Part shown: positions 43,147 through 52,541 of the stretch, one piece after another
Numbering within the stretch: the stretch's first letter is position 1
Layout of the letters: the number at the start of each line of letters is the position of its first letter
Source: an uncultured Gemmatimonadota bacterium
GTDB lineage: Bacteria > Gemmatimonadota > Gemmatimonadetes > Gemmatimonadales > Gemmatimonadaceae
DNA: 64,000 nt
Direction of reading: 5' to 3'
Assembly (NCBI GenBank): GCA_946478895.1
Contig: CAMLDY010000003.1
Location: 1-64,000 of the forward strand
Made by a program: the position numbers and the translations under genes
The notes under the pieces: generated by a model
What the model saw: the letters and a program-made list of their open reading frames with translations, nothing else
Told to the model about the DNA's origin: nothing
Database searches by the model: none

Positions 43147-44510
43147 CAGGCCGGGTGCGGTAGCGAATTGGCGGCGGGGGCCAGTTCTGTCTGCTGCGCC
43201 GACGCGCCGCGAAGCAGCTGATCCATTTTGACCGCCAGCGCCTCGTACGAGATCGGCGTCGTGGCCTCGATCTTCATCGGGATGCGGCCGTTGGTAAGAT
43301 CTGCAAGCAGGCTCTCGATCGCGTCGACGTCGTGACCCTCAGCCGTAAACGCTCCAATGCGACGCGCTTCGCGCGCCGCCGCGCTGTCTTTCTCCGCAAT
43401 CACGAGCGTGGGGATGCCGAGCCCGACAGACTCGTACAGCTTCGCGGGGACGCACATCGGCTGATCCTGCGCCAGGACCAGAGCGAGGTGCGACCGGCTG
43501 AGGAGCTGGAGCGCGGCATCGCGTGGCAGCACCCCGAGGACCCTCACCGACTCGGCGAGGCCGGCGGCTTCGATCTGTGAGTGCATGCGCTCGCGGTGCG
43601 GCGACTCCAGCGGGCCTGCAACGTTGAGGGTCAGCGGTCCACTTGTACGGCCGCTCCGGTCGGCAACTGCACGCATTGCGCTGAACACCGACGATAGATC
43701 GCGGCCTGCATATAAAGTCCCCACGTACGCGATGGAACCCGGTATGACCGCCGAGAGGTCGCGCGGTGGGAGCAGCTCCGTGTCGACGCCGTTGGGGAAG
43801 TGCAAAACGTTGAGATCCGGCTGCTCCGCGCGCAGCTGCGCCGCGAACTCGTTGGTGTTGACGAGAACTCTGGACGCGCGCGGAAAGACCATGCGCTCCA
43901 GTTTGTGGAGCACGTATCGCTCTGCCCGCACAAAGCGGTCGGCGACCGAGTTCATCTCGTGGGTCGCGGACCACGGGTCGCGCATGTCGATCCAGAAATC
44001 AGTACCCCGGCCGAGTGTGGCGACGAGAGCCGCGAAATGAGCCGAATGCGGCGGTCCGCTGCTTATGACGCAGTCGAATTCACCCGTCTGCATCAGCGAC
44101 AACGCGGCGCCGGCAGCCCGAACGATCCAGCCCCTTCCCTGGTCCGGCAGTCCCGCGGCGCTGCCTGCAATTCGACGCGCGAGGATCAACGCACGAGTGA
44201 TTGGGCCAGGCCGGCGCGGCGGCGCATCTGATACCGACGCCGCGGCCGAGGCCGTGGCTTCGGTGCGCGCGGCGTTTCTCGCCCTGTACCATTCATTGAG
44301 GGTTCGGCGACGCGGCCTGAAATGACGGTGGACGCCGGCCGGCATCTGATAGCCCTTGGGTGCAGAGGCAGTAACGACGTGGACTTCCCAACCGTCGCGA
44401 GCGAGATACTTCGAGAGGCCAGCCCAGCGCTGTCCTCCAATAGAACCGTCCGGCGGGTAATGAAAGCTGATCACGAGCAAGCGTCGCTTCATTGCGTTTC
44501 GGTCTCTCAT
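43146..44510 (-). CDS. GT4-family glycosyltransferase
   Basis: 454 aa. GT-B fold: RRLLVISFHYPPDGSIGGQR at the N-terminus, WIDMRDPWSA (the acceptor loop of WbuB-like enzymes), SIAYVGTLYAGRDLSSVF, VRVLGVLPRDAALQLL and the C-terminal donor site AKLYESVGLGIPTLVIAEKDS. This group transfers amino sugars such as L-fucosamine-like units, but the specificity here cannot be read. ATGA overlap with the upstream GT4. Confidence 0.87.
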   Translation of the reverse strand: MRDRNAMKRRLLVISFHYPPDGSIGGQRWAGLSKYLARDGWEVHVVTASAPKGYQMPAGVHRHFRPRRRTLNEWYRARNAARTEATASAAASVSDAPPRRPGPITRALILARRIAGSAAGLPDQGRGWIVRAAGAALSLMQTGEFDCVISSGPPHSAHFAALVATLGRGTDFWIDMRDPWSATHEMNSVADRFVRAERYVLHKLERMVFPRASRVLVNTNEFAAQLRAEQPDLNVLHFPNGVDTELLPPRDLSAVIPGSIAYVGTLYAGRDLSSVFSAMRAVADRSGRTSGPLTLNVAGPLESPHRERMHSQIEAAGLAESVRVLGVLPRDAALQLLSRSHLALVLAQDQPMCVPAKLYESVGLGIPTLVIAEKDSAAAREARRIGAFTAEGHDVDAIESLLADLTNGRIPMKIEATTPISYEALAVKMDQLLRGASAQQTELAPAANSLPHPA

Positions 44511-45715
44511 GCGCTCGCCACCCGGCTGCCGCGGTTGCGGCCCGCGAGGGCGCTCTGATATAGGCTCTCGTACCGGTCAGCCATCACCTGGACCGTGAAC
44601 TCCCGGTAGGCGCGCTCCTGCGCCTTCGCTCCGAGGGCGGCGCGTCGCGCCGGGTCCTCGATCAGCAGACGCAACGCAGCAGCGAGCGGTGGAGTCTCTC
44701 CCGGCGGTACGAGTAGTCCATCCTGTCCGTCGACAAGCGCTTCCGGTATGCCAGCGATCCGCGAGGCGATGATCGCCTTTCCGGCGACCATTGCCTCGAG
44801 AACCGCCATCGGCAGCCCCTCCCACAGGGAGGGCATGACGAAAATGTCCGACAGCGCGAGAAGATCGGAGACGTCGTTTCTGCTCAGCGTTATGTGGACA
44901 CGATCTGCCAACCCGTGGTCGGCAATGAATTGGCGAAGCGAGTCGTGCTCTTCGCCACCCGCACCACCAGCGATAATCAACCTCCACGGCTTTGCCAGCG
45001 ACTCGCCGTCCAGTTTGGCGAGCGCTTCCAGCAGGAACCGGTGTCCCTTGTGCCGCTCGAGAACTCCGACCGCGACTATGACGCACTCTCCGTCGCGCAC
45101 ACCGAACTCCGCGCGCACGCCAGCTGCGTCTCCCTCGACGATGGGCACCCCGTTGGGCACCACAGTGAAAAGCGAGGGATCGACACCCAGCTCGGTGGCA
45201 AATTGGGTTTGCGTCGCGCGCGAGACCATCACGCTGTGATCCGAGGCACGCATTGCCCAGCGTAACGCGATGCGCCGGCGCAGCGCTTTGCACACCGTCA
45301 GACCGCCGTGCATAGTGATCAAATGGGGCAGCCCGAGAATTCTGGCCGCGGCAACGCCGTACACTCCCATCGTGAATTCATGGCTGTGGACGGCATCGAT
45401 GCGGTGCTCGCGGAACAATTGCACCAGGCCTTTCACGCAGCCCGCATCGATTGCGCTCTTCAGACGATAGACTTCCGGTACGAAGCCTCCACGTCGGAAC
45501 AGATCGCCGAGCCAGCCCACCCCGTTCTCGGGTCCGACCGGAACGATGGTGTGACCGCGGCGGCGTAGCTCGTCGGACAGCCGGAAGACCATCATCTCCG
45601 CGCCACCCGGCTCGTCAGACTCGAGCATCATCGCGATGCGAAGACGCGGCAGCGCCGTCGGCCGGAGCGGCGGCGCGATCTGTCCGCTCGAGCGAGCTGA
45701 AAGTTTCGCGATCAA
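44507..45715 (-). CDS. GT4-family glycosyltransferase
   Basis: 402 aa. GT-B fold with RIAMMLESDEPGGAEMMVF (GGAE loop), VHSHEFTMGVYGV, TMHGGLTVCK, IVAVGVLERHKGHRFLLEA, IAGGAGGEEHDSL and the retaining donor site SLWEGLPMAVLEAMVAGKAIIA. About 25 residues precede the fold. It overlaps the deacetylase stop by four bases. Retaining sugar transfer in repeat-unit synthesis; acceptor unknown. Confidence 0.9.
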   Translation of the reverse strand: MIAKLSARSSGQIAPPLRPTALPRLRIAMMLESDEPGGAEMMVFRLSDELRRRGHTIVPVGPENGVGWLGDLFRRGGFVPEVYRLKSAIDAGCVKGLVQLFREHRIDAVHSHEFTMGVYGVAAARILGLPHLITMHGGLTVCKALRRRIALRWAMRASDHSVMVSRATQTQFATELGVDPSLFTVVPNGVPIVEGDAAGVRAEFGVRDGECVIVAVGVLERHKGHRFLLEALAKLDGESLAKPWRLIIAGGAGGEEHDSLRQFIADHGLADRVHITLSRNDVSDLLALSDIFVMPSLWEGLPMAVLEAMVAGKAIIASRIAGIPEALVDGQDGLLVPPGETPPLAAALRLLIEDPARRAALGAKAQERAYREFTVQVMADRYESLYQSALAGRNRGSRVASA

Positions 45716-46620
45716 GACAGTAGTCCGCCAAGGACGTGGATCCGCAGGCGCTCGACGCTGAGACCGGCGGGAATGTTGAGTCGCGGACGGGCGAAGGCAG
45801 GCGTCCGCGCCGGATTATGCCACCCGCCCGAAATGAGGACGGCACCCTTGTACGAAGACGCCGCAACCGCCTGCTGCGCTGCCACGGAATCGAGCCCGTA
45901 TGGATATGCCAACCAATCGATAGCGCGAGCACCAAACTCGGCCTTGAGCGTCAGGCGCGAGCGACCGACCTCCGACATCACTTCCTGGATGTCGAGTCGG
46001 GAGAGATTTCGGTGAGTGAGTGAGTGTGACCCAAGCGTGATTCCCGGCTTGCGGACGGCCGCCCTCAGATCCTCGCGGGTGGCCGACCGCGCGTATTCGG
46101 GCAGGTCCTCGGTCTTGGGAAGCGCCGCGGCCGCCGCCCACGAGCGCACCTTTTCGTCGGACCCCGCCAGCGAGGACAGCGCAAAGGTCCTCAATCCCGG
46201 ATCCATCTCGCCACGCTCGGCCGAAAGCGCGTCCCACCAGAACACGTGCCCGCCCAGTCGTCCGGGCGCCACGAAAATCGTCGCCGGTAGCGACCGCTTT
46301 ACAAGCTCGTCGACGCCCTGTCGAACCGCGCCGAGATACGCATCGTCGATCGTGATGGCGACCCGCGGCCTGCCATCACCGTCCTCATCAAGCTTGCTGA
46401 GCGGTGCTACATCGGCTATCTCGGAGAGAAGATCCAGGTGCGCGGCAAACTCGCGCTGCGCAATGAACAGCGATCGCTCGCCCGCGACGCGCTCGCCGTC
46501 GGGTATGACGCCGTGGTACGCGAGGATCAGGCGCTTTCCGCGCACTCTCTGGCGCGTGAAGGATCCGACCCACGCCGACGACAGCGCGCGCTCGATCGGT
46601 CTCTTGAGCAGAGTGCGCAT
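45712..46620 (-). CDS. NodB-type polysaccharide deacetylase
   Basis: 302 aa. Family pattern: LILAYHGVIPDGE at the start, AITIDDAYLG (metal-binding Asp pair), ATIFVAPGRLGG, ITLGSHSLTHRNLS (HxxxH), and AYPYG. Metal and catalytic residues are intact. No signal peptide is clear, so it may act on the cytoplasmic side or be exported another way. It lies three bases after the polymerase/ligase gene and overlaps the next GT4. Removes acetyl groups from amino sugars or chains. Confidence 0.86.
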   Translation of the reverse strand: MRTLLKRPIERALSSAWVGSFTRQRVRGKRLILAYHGVIPDGERVAGERSLFIAQREFAAHLDLLSEIADVAPLSKLDEDGDGRPRVAITIDDAYLGAVRQGVDELVKRSLPATIFVAPGRLGGHVFWWDALSAERGEMDPGLRTFALSSLAGSDEKVRSWAAAAALPKTEDLPEYARSATREDLRAAVRKPGITLGSHSLTHRNLSRLDIQEVMSEVGRSRLTLKAEFGARAIDWLAYPYGLDSVAAQQAVAASSYKGAVLISGGWHNPARTPAFARPRLNIPAGLSVERLRIHVLGGLLS

Positions 46621-46623
46621 CGG

Positions 46624-48114
46624 CTACGCGGGTCCTCCGAGCGGCGTGGCGCCAGTAACGCGCTGCTGGCTGCGTTTCACCCGCCAGCCCGTCAGCCGGC
46701 CACGCGGCGACGCAGCCGTAGCGACGGAGGTGGTGTAGCCATCCTCCGCAAGCTGAGCCTGTACGACCGCGTAAAGCCCGGTGGTGAGACCCGCCATCAG
46801 ATAGATGGGGTCGGCGAACGCGAACGTTACGAAGAAGGAGGTGACGGCAAACCCACACATTGCGATTGGGAAAAAAGTCGTCGACGCGTACAGAAAGCGA
46901 CGTTGGTTGGAGCTACGTCGCCAGGCGGCTGGAAGTCTGCGCCGCAGTCGCAGTGGACCGATGAGCAGCGCGAAAAGAAGTGACGGCCAGGCAATGAGTC
47001 CCGGTACGCCGAGCTCCGCGGCAGCCTGAATGAACGAGTTGTGGGGCGCGATGCATTTTACGCCAATGGCAGGATCCACGATCTTCGGCGAGATGCTGCA
47101 TTCAGCCTTGGCGAAATTCCAGATTCCGATTCCGAAAATCGGCCGGTCGGCCATGTAGCCGAGCCCACGCTTGATCAGTGCCGTTCGCCCGTCGACGCTG
47201 GAATAGTTGTAGTCGGACTTGGGTGCCAGGATGGTCCCCATCTGCTTCCAGTATCCAGGTGGCGCCGCAAAGGCGAGCGCTATCATTGCCACGATCAGAA
47301 CGGAGGTCCGCTTGGCGACTGAAACGCCGTTCACTAGTACGAGCCCAGCAAGTGCGACGGCGACCAGTCCGAGAAATCCGCCACGTGATCCCGAACGGGC
47401 CATTGCTGCCGAGATGAGAAGCAGATTCGCGCCGAGCAGCCAGCGCTTTATTCCGCGATCGACGATCATCAGCAGCAAGGTGAGCGGCAATCCGATCATC
47501 AGCAGCACGCCGAGGTCGTTCGAGTCGTAAGTGTACAGCTCGGCGAGACGTGAGTAGTCGCCGAATGATGGCTCGAGCTTGAAGACGAAGACCGCGAAGA
47601 AGCTCAGAATCCCCGCGCTCAGCACGAACGACCAAACCATCGTGTACAGATCACGTACGTTGCGGATCGCGAGCGCGATCAGAAACGCGAATGCGAGAGT
47701 CTTGCTGAAATTGTTCAGGATGAACAATGCAGAGTTGCCGAGCGAGATTCCAAACGGCGCAGAAAGACAGCCGAGCACCGCGACGAGGGCAACCAGCCGC
47801 ATCGGCCCCGATTGAAGCACGTTGGTCGTTGCCAGAGACCGCGGATGGAGAAAGGCATAGCCAACCGTTCCGACGCTGAGCAAAAGAACCGGACGAAGCG
47901 CCGAGAGTATCGGGTAGTGCAGGTGGACGCGACTGATGGTCACGATCATCAGGAGGAACAACAGCACCCGCAGCGGATCTTTTACGAACGTGAGACCCGC
48001 GCCGCGATTCACCGCCGAGACGCGCGCGGTGCCCGCCAGGCGCCGCCCCGACGCCTGCATCTGATCACGCACCGCTACCGTAGCGGTAGCACGCATACTG
48101 GGACGGACTCGCAA
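46624..48114 (-). CDS. O-antigen ligase/Wzy-type polymerase
   Basis: 496 aa, about eleven or twelve membrane helices. The large loop with the Wzy_C/O-antigen-ligase pattern is near residues 310-370: SVDGRTALIKRGLGYMADRP, IFGIGIWNFAK and CIAPHNSFIQAAAELGVPGL, where HNSFIQAAAELG is the family signature. It joins repeat units into polymer or ligates polymer to an acceptor in the periplasm. It is the only such protein in the window, so it is the best candidate EPS polymerase. 24 bases after the acyl carrier protein gene. Confidence 0.88.
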   Translation of the reverse strand: MRVRPSMRATATVAVRDQMQASGRRLAGTARVSAVNRGAGLTFVKDPLRVLLFLLMIVTISRVHLHYPILSALRPVLLLSVGTVGYAFLHPRSLATTNVLQSGPMRLVALVAVLGCLSAPFGISLGNSALFILNNFSKTLAFAFLIALAIRNVRDLYTMVWSFVLSAGILSFFAVFVFKLEPSFGDYSRLAELYTYDSNDLGVLLMIGLPLTLLLMIVDRGIKRWLLGANLLLISAAMARSGSRGGFLGLVAVALAGLVLVNGVSVAKRTSVLIVAMIALAFAAPPGYWKQMGTILAPKSDYNYSSVDGRTALIKRGLGYMADRPIFGIGIWNFAKAECSISPKIVDPAIGVKCIAPHNSFIQAAAELGVPGLIAWPSLLFALLIGPLRLRRRLPAAWRRSSNQRRFLYASTTFFPIAMCGFAVTSFFVTFAFADPIYLMAGLTTGLYAVVQAQLAEDGYTTSVATAASPRGRLTGWRVKRSQQRVTGATPLGGPA

Positions 48115-48138
48115 GCGATGGTACCAGGGGGTGCGATG

Positions 48139-48411
48139 TCAGCTCGCGAGCACGGCGCGCTTCTCACCGATGAAGCGCGCAATCCCCGCCAACGAGCCGA
48201 AGTTCGTTTCGCTGATCTCGTCTTCCCGGGCCTGAACACCGAACTCCGTCTCGATGAACATGATCATCTCGACGATGGACATCGAGTCCATAACACCTTT
48301 CTCGAGAAGAAGATCGTCGTCGGCCAGCTTGAAGTCCGAGTGCATGTACAGGAAGTTGTCCTGAATGAAGCCGCGGACCCGCGCGATGATTTCGGAATCT
48401 TGCGTCTGCAT
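48139..48411 (-). CDS. Acyl carrier protein
   Basis: 90 aa four-helix carrier with Ser43 in GVMDSMSIVEMIMFIE, the phosphopantetheine attachment site (DSM). It shares the EGFGV-like end (ETEFGVQAREDEI). It sits between an amidotransferase and the polymerase/ligase and likely carries an acyl or aminoacyl group, activated by the AMP ligase at 52528, for transfer onto sugar. Not a fatty-acid-synthesis acpP by context. Confidence 0.92.
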   Translation of the reverse strand: MQTQDSEIIARVRGFIQDNFLYMHSDFKLADDDLLLEKGVMDSMSIVEMIMFIETEFGVQAREDEISETNFGSLAGIARFIGEKRAVLAS

Positions 48412-48414
48412 ATC

Positions 48415-50406
48415 CTAGATGGGTGACAGGGTTGGTTGGGAAAAGACTGCTGTACTGTCGTCGAGCAGTACTGATGCTCCGCGAATCGGCAGAGGATTGA
48501 CGGAAACTGCCTGCTGGATGAAGCGCTCGTGCCAGAGCTGAGTCGACAGGACCCCGACCAGCGCCTGATTCTCGCGGAAGCCGGTCGCCAAGCCAGCGTT
48601 ACAGCGGCGTATGAGCCCCTGCACGGCCTTCGGCGAGAAGATTCCGACGCGTTGAAGCGCATCGGCGCCGAGTTGATCCGCGATCCAGGAGGGAGCCTGC
48701 GGGCCGAAAAAGCTCGGGGCATCGGGCGCGCGATACGGCTGCTTGGTCCGCGCCTTGATGCGGGGCGGCAGAATCCGCGCGGCCCAACGGCGAAGCACTT
48801 CTTTCTCGCGCAGGCCACGGATCCGGGAGCCGGACGGAAGCGCCGACGCGAACTCATAGAGGCGGTGGTCCAGGAATGGGAACCGCCCCTCCACTCCGTG
48901 AGCCATCGACATGCGATCGCCCTGCGAGCTGAGTAGATAGGGAGCCAGCAGCGTCGTCATCTCGAGGTAGGCGGCCTTGTTCAGCGACGACCATCCGAAG
49001 AAACGCGCCGGCAGCGATGCACGCAGTTCAGCCAACACGTCGATCCGGCCGAGCGCTGCTCTGAATTCAGAAGAGTAGAAGTCCTTCACCCGGCCGCTGA
49101 GCAGGAACCTCGGCATGTGCGAGAAGAGCGGCTCGTTCGGATTTCCCGCATCCAGGAAAAAGCGGCGCCAGAATTCACCACCGCGACCTTGGGCGATGAG
49201 ATCGGGATAGAGCCGGTCGAGCAGCCTCTGACGCCACGCGGAGCCCGGCCGCCGGAGACAGAACTCGCGGACCTTCGTCTCTTTGAACAAGTCGTAGCCA
49301 AGGAACAGCTCGTCGGCGCCCTCGCCGGTCAGAACGACCTTGATCCCCGATTCCCTGGTCAGCTTCGCGAGGTGGTACATCGGAACAGGGGCGGTACGAA
49401 GGACCGGTGTCTCGGTGTGCCACAGCACGTCGGGAAAGGTTTCTGCGATGCTGTTCTGTCCGATTCTCGTGATGGCGTGAAGGCTGCCGACATCGTCGGC
49501 CACTTCGCGCTGGAATTCGCTCTCATCGAATCGTGGATCCTCGAACGAGATCGAGAAACTGCGCAGCTGGTGCGGCGATGCGCTCGCCGCGAGCGATGCG
49601 GTGATCGAAGAATCCAGACCGCCGCTCAGATACGCGCCGACCGGAACATCGGCGCGAAGACGCATTCCGACACTCCGCAGCATCAGCTCGTCGAGGCGTT
49701 CGATGACATCTGCCGGTTCTTCGGTGGCCTCCGGATAGTCGAGCTCGTAATAGCGGTGCAGCCACAGCGCGCCATCCTTCCAGATGCCGTAGGATCCCGG
49801 CTCCAGCGAAGCGATGCCCGCGAACGGCGTGCGCGGAGCCCGCGCCGCCCAGAACGTGAACACCTCATCGACACCGCGCGGATCGACGCTCGCCGTCACC
49901 TCGCCGCTGGCGAGAATGGCCTTGATCTCGGAGCCGAAAAAGAAAGCGCCATGCGGCTGGGCGTAAAACAGAGGACGCACGCCGAACCGATCGCGGGCAA
50001 TGAAGACCGTCTCATTGGTTCGGTCGTAGATCGCGAAGGCGAACTGACCGTTCAGCCGCTGCAGGAGATTGACACCCCACTGCTCGTAGCCGTGAACGAG
50101 CACTTCGGTATCGGAGCGCGTCCTGAACACATGCCCGTACTGCTCCAGCTCGCGTCTCAGCTCCGGATGGTTGTAGATCTCTCCGTTGTAGGTGATGACG
50201 ATTTGCCCATCCTCGTTCGTCATCGGCTGCGATCCGCCGTCGATGTCCACGATGCTCAGACGGACGTGCGCGAGTCCGACTCGCTGGCCCAGATAAAATC
50301 CATACCCGTCGGGCCCGCGATGCCGGATCGCAGCAGCCATCCGGCCCAGCGACTCCAGGTCGCTCGCGCCCGGTGTCCGGCGCGCAATACCCGCGATTCC
50401 GCACAT
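48415..50406 (-). CDS. Asparagine-synthase-like amidotransferase (EPS locus type), second copy
   Basis: 663 aa. Glutaminase domain with Cys2 (MCGIAGIARR), RHRGPDGYGF, NGEIYNH and RSDTEVLVHGYE (1-180), synthetase domain with SGGLDSSITASL (about 260-272), GEGADELFLGYD and MSMAHGVEGRFPFLDHR. The last 50 residues extend past the usual end. Similar to amidotransferases of exosortase-linked EPS loci. The ATG overlaps the stop of the NadE-like gene by one base. Probably amidates a sugar acid. Confidence 0.9.
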   Translation of the reverse strand: MCGIAGIARRTPGASDLESLGRMAAAIRHRGPDGYGFYLGQRVGLAHVRLSIVDIDGGSQPMTNEDGQIVITYNGEIYNHPELRRELEQYGHVFRTRSDTEVLVHGYEQWGVNLLQRLNGQFAFAIYDRTNETVFIARDRFGVRPLFYAQPHGAFFFGSEIKAILASGEVTASVDPRGVDEVFTFWAARAPRTPFAGIASLEPGSYGIWKDGALWLHRYYELDYPEATEEPADVIERLDELMLRSVGMRLRADVPVGAYLSGGLDSSITASLAASASPHQLRSFSISFEDPRFDESEFQREVADDVGSLHAITRIGQNSIAETFPDVLWHTETPVLRTAPVPMYHLAKLTRESGIKVVLTGEGADELFLGYDLFKETKVREFCLRRPGSAWRQRLLDRLYPDLIAQGRGGEFWRRFFLDAGNPNEPLFSHMPRFLLSGRVKDFYSSEFRAALGRIDVLAELRASLPARFFGWSSLNKAAYLEMTTLLAPYLLSSQGDRMSMAHGVEGRFPFLDHRLYEFASALPSGSRIRGLREKEVLRRWAARILPPRIKARTKQPYRAPDAPSFFGPQAPSWIADQLGADALQRVGIFSPKAVQGLIRRCNAGLATGFRENQALVGVLSTQLWHERFIQQAVSVNPLPIRGASVLLDDSTAVFSQPTLSPI

Positions 50407-51404
50407 TAGACTTTTGCCGCCTGCAGCGAGAGGTCGACCGGCTCGACGAGCTGGGGTCCGAGGTGGAGGTATCGGGTAGTCTTGCGCTTCTGATCGATGT
50501 CGGCGTAGGCCCGCGTCATTTGCTCGACCGACAGGCCGGTTTCTTCCGCGGCCTCCTCGGCCGACAGGCCCTGGTTCCGCGCATGCAGCACCACGTCCAG
50601 GAGGTGGGTGGGCATGCTGTAAAAGAATTCTTCCTGCGACTGCGGAAGCGAGAACGTGTCCGTGGTCGGCGGGCGCGATGTAATCGACGGTGGGACGCCG
50701 AGGTATTCAGCGAGCTGATAGACCTGGCTCTTGTACAGGTGAGCGATCGGCTTCGCATCGGCGAGCCCATCGCCGCCCTTCACGAAGAAGCCCTGGTCAT
50801 ATTCGAGACGATTCGGCGTGCCGAGCACCGCGTAGTGCAGGCGGTTGGCGTGATAGTACTCGAGCATCGCGCGAGCACGCTGTTTGAAATTCGAAGCCGC
50901 AACGATCTGACGATATTCCGACGCGGGCAGTCGCACCTTGCGCATCTCTCCGCGCGGCGGCTGCACCACCAGGTAGGTGACGTTGATGCGATCGCTTTCA
51001 AGCCGATCCCCCGCCATGACCAGCTTGCAGCCCCAATCGTCGCCGAACTCGGGAACCACTCGACGGATCGCTTCGTTGCGACGCTGATAGCAGCGCGCGC
51101 CATCGAGCACCGGCGCGATATCCTCGACAATGCCCTCGATGCCGAGCTCGGCAGCGTAGGACTGCGCCAGCGTCAGGCTTTCCGGGTCGCTCTCCCGCTC
51201 CGGGAGAAACAACCCGAGAACATGTTTGGCGCCCACCGCACGCACTGCCAACGCGGCGCAAACCGAGCTGTCGACTCCCCCGCTCATGCCGACGACGAAA
51301 CCGCGGCGCTTGAGTGTCTCGCCGAGCTGCCGGCGAAGTGCGTTCGTGATTCGCGTGGTTTCTGCGGCCGGATCGATATCGAGTGATGTCGCTGTGATGG
51401 GCAT
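50406..51404 (-). CDS. NAD synthase-like ATP-pyrophosphatase (NadE family)
   Basis: 332 aa from the ATG at 51404; earlier in-frame codons at 51461 lie upstream of the predicted transcription start. P-loop GMSGGVDSSVCAAL (about 38-50) of the PP-loop family, GTPNRLEYDQGFFVKGGDG and ADAKPIAHLYKSQVYQLAEYLG, the NadE signature. NadE makes NAD from deamido-NAD with ammonia. Here it heads an EPS operon next to an amidotransferase, so it may amidate a sugar acid or other EPS precursor instead. Its last residues are (VDLSLQAAKV). Confidence 0.85.
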   Translation of the reverse strand: MPITATSLDIDPAAETTRITNALRRQLGETLKRRGFVVGMSGGVDSSVCAALAVRAVGAKHVLGLFLPERESDPESLTLAQSYAAELGIEGIVEDIAPVLDGARCYQRRNEAIRRVVPEFGDDWGCKLVMAGDRLESDRINVTYLVVQPPRGEMRKVRLPASEYRQIVAASNFKQRARAMLEYYHANRLHYAVLGTPNRLEYDQGFFVKGGDGLADAKPIAHLYKSQVYQLAEYLGVPPSITSRPPTTDTFSLPQSQEEFFYSMPTHLLDVVLHARNQGLSAEEAAEETGLSVEQMTRAYADIDQKRKTTRYLHLGPQLVEPVDLSLQAAKV

Positions 51405-51463
51405 GCGCTGCGTAAGTTGCGGATTGGAAGGTTTTCGGCTCATGTCGAGTCGCGGCGGCAATG

Positions 51464-51479
51464 TGCAAGCTTGGCACCG
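51464..51479 (-). promoter_or_regulatory. Sigma-54 (-24/-12) promoter for the NadE-led eleven-gene operon
   Basis: In minus orientation CGGTGCCAAGCTTGCA: GG at -24, full TTGCA at -12, exact 10-base spacing (8 of 12). The expected start of transcription near 51453 lies between two upstream in-frame codons and the ATG at 51404. Confidence 0.6.
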
Positions 51480-51585
51480 ATGCCGTAGAGCTTTCGCGGC
51501 CAGGTAAGGCGGGAGTTAACTCTGTGCTGTGTAACGACTTGGGTTCTCGTCGCGGAATCCTACCGATGGCACGCCGGACCGGAGG

Positions 51586-51603
51586 TGTGGCACCCCCGCA
51601 ACA
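51586..51603. promoter_or_regulatory. Putative activator-binding dyad (site 6)
   Basis: TGTGGC, accccc, GCAACA: 11 of 12 positions, with the same half-site variant as site 2 (TGTGGC). It lies 106 bases upstream of the -24/-12 site. Confidence 0.7.
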
Positions 51604-51626
51604 CGGCCAAGGTCAGGTCGTTGGCG

Positions 51627-52541
51627 TCAGACTACGGTTGCGACCAGCACCCGAACCACGCCCTTCGCGTCTGTCACACACCGCACTTCTGAATAGGCTG
51701 GATTCCGCCGCGCGCGCTCGGCGATGAAGGCGCCATTTCCGGCTCCGACTTCGAAGCAGAGGCATCCGCCAGGGCGGATAAACCTCGGCGCGTCGGCAAG
51801 AAGTCGAGAGATCACCGTGAACCCGAACGCACCGCCGTCGAAAGCGAGCCGCGGCTCGTGACGGGAGATCTCGGCCGCCATCGCCGGCACTTTGGACGAC
51901 GCGATGTAGGGAGGGTTGCACGTTACCACGGAAGCCTGTCGCGCCAGCGCCGGACTCTCCAGTGCGACAAAGAGATCGCTGGCGATGAAGCTTACACGCG
52001 CAGTGAATTCGAAGCGCTCGGCGTTGAGTCGCGCAAGGGCGAGTGCGTCAGCCGAGATGTCTGCGCCGATCACAGTTACGCGCGGATCGCTCGCGAGCAG
52101 CGCTAGTGCGACATTGCCGCAGCCAGTACAGACATCGATCGCGAGCGCATCGTCCTTTCCGAGGAGCGCGGTTTGTAGGAGGTCAATCGCAGTCGATGCA
52201 AGAAGCTCCGTCTCGCGGCGAGGGATCAGCGCGCCCGGCCCGGAGATCATCTCCAGTCCCGCGAAATTCTGCCGACCGGTCAAATGCGCCAGCGGCTTGC
52301 CCGACGCCCGCAACTCGACGAGCTGTCGAAAGCGTGACGCGCCCTCACCATTGAGGTTCGGCAGCGCGACATCGACGCAGCGAATTGGAGACCGTGGATC
52401 GCCGGCTGCAGCGAACCACAGCGCCCTGATTGTCGATTCGGGAGTCTCCTCAGGTTTATCGGGCATCGCGGACCAGACACTCTCGAGATTCTCGAGAGCC
52501 TCGCGATACAGCAGAGCCTCGGCCCCCTCAACCTGTAGCAT
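51627..52541 (-). CDS. PrmC/HemK-like N5-glutamine methyltransferase
   Basis: 304 aa from the ATG at 52541, overlapping the end of the AMP ligase by 14 bases. Motifs: LAHLTGRQNFAGLEM, SGPGALIPRRETELLA (the PrmC signature GxxIPRxET), SAM-binding AIDVCTGCGNVAL and the catalytic TCNPPYIAS. PrmC methylates the GGQ glutamine of release factors. Its place at the end of an EPS operon is unusual; it may instead modify a metabolite or protein of EPS synthesis. CTGCG in the SAM loop is a variant of the common GTGSG. Confidence 0.82.
   Translation of the reverse strand: MLQVEGAEALLYREALENLESVWSAMPDKPEETPESTIRALWFAAAGDPRSPIRCVDVALPNLNGEGASRFRQLVELRASGKPLAHLTGRQNFAGLEMISGPGALIPRRETELLASTAIDLLQTALLGKDDALAIDVCTGCGNVALALLASDPRVTVIGADISADALALARLNAERFEFTARVSFIASDLFVALESPALARQASVVTCNPPYIASSKVPAMAAEISRHEPRLAFDGGAFGFTVISRLLADAPRFIRPGGCLCFEVGAGNGAFIAERARRNPAYSEVRCVTDAKGVVRVLVATVV

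Larger units (their letters stand above)
51405..51626. other. Intergenic region carrying the control region of the NadE-led operon
   Basis: 222 bases between the NadE-like start and the stop of the PrmC-like gene of the upstream operon. It holds the sigma-54-like site (51464-51479) and the dyad (51586-51603). No terminator for the upstream operon is recognisable. Confidence 0.6.
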
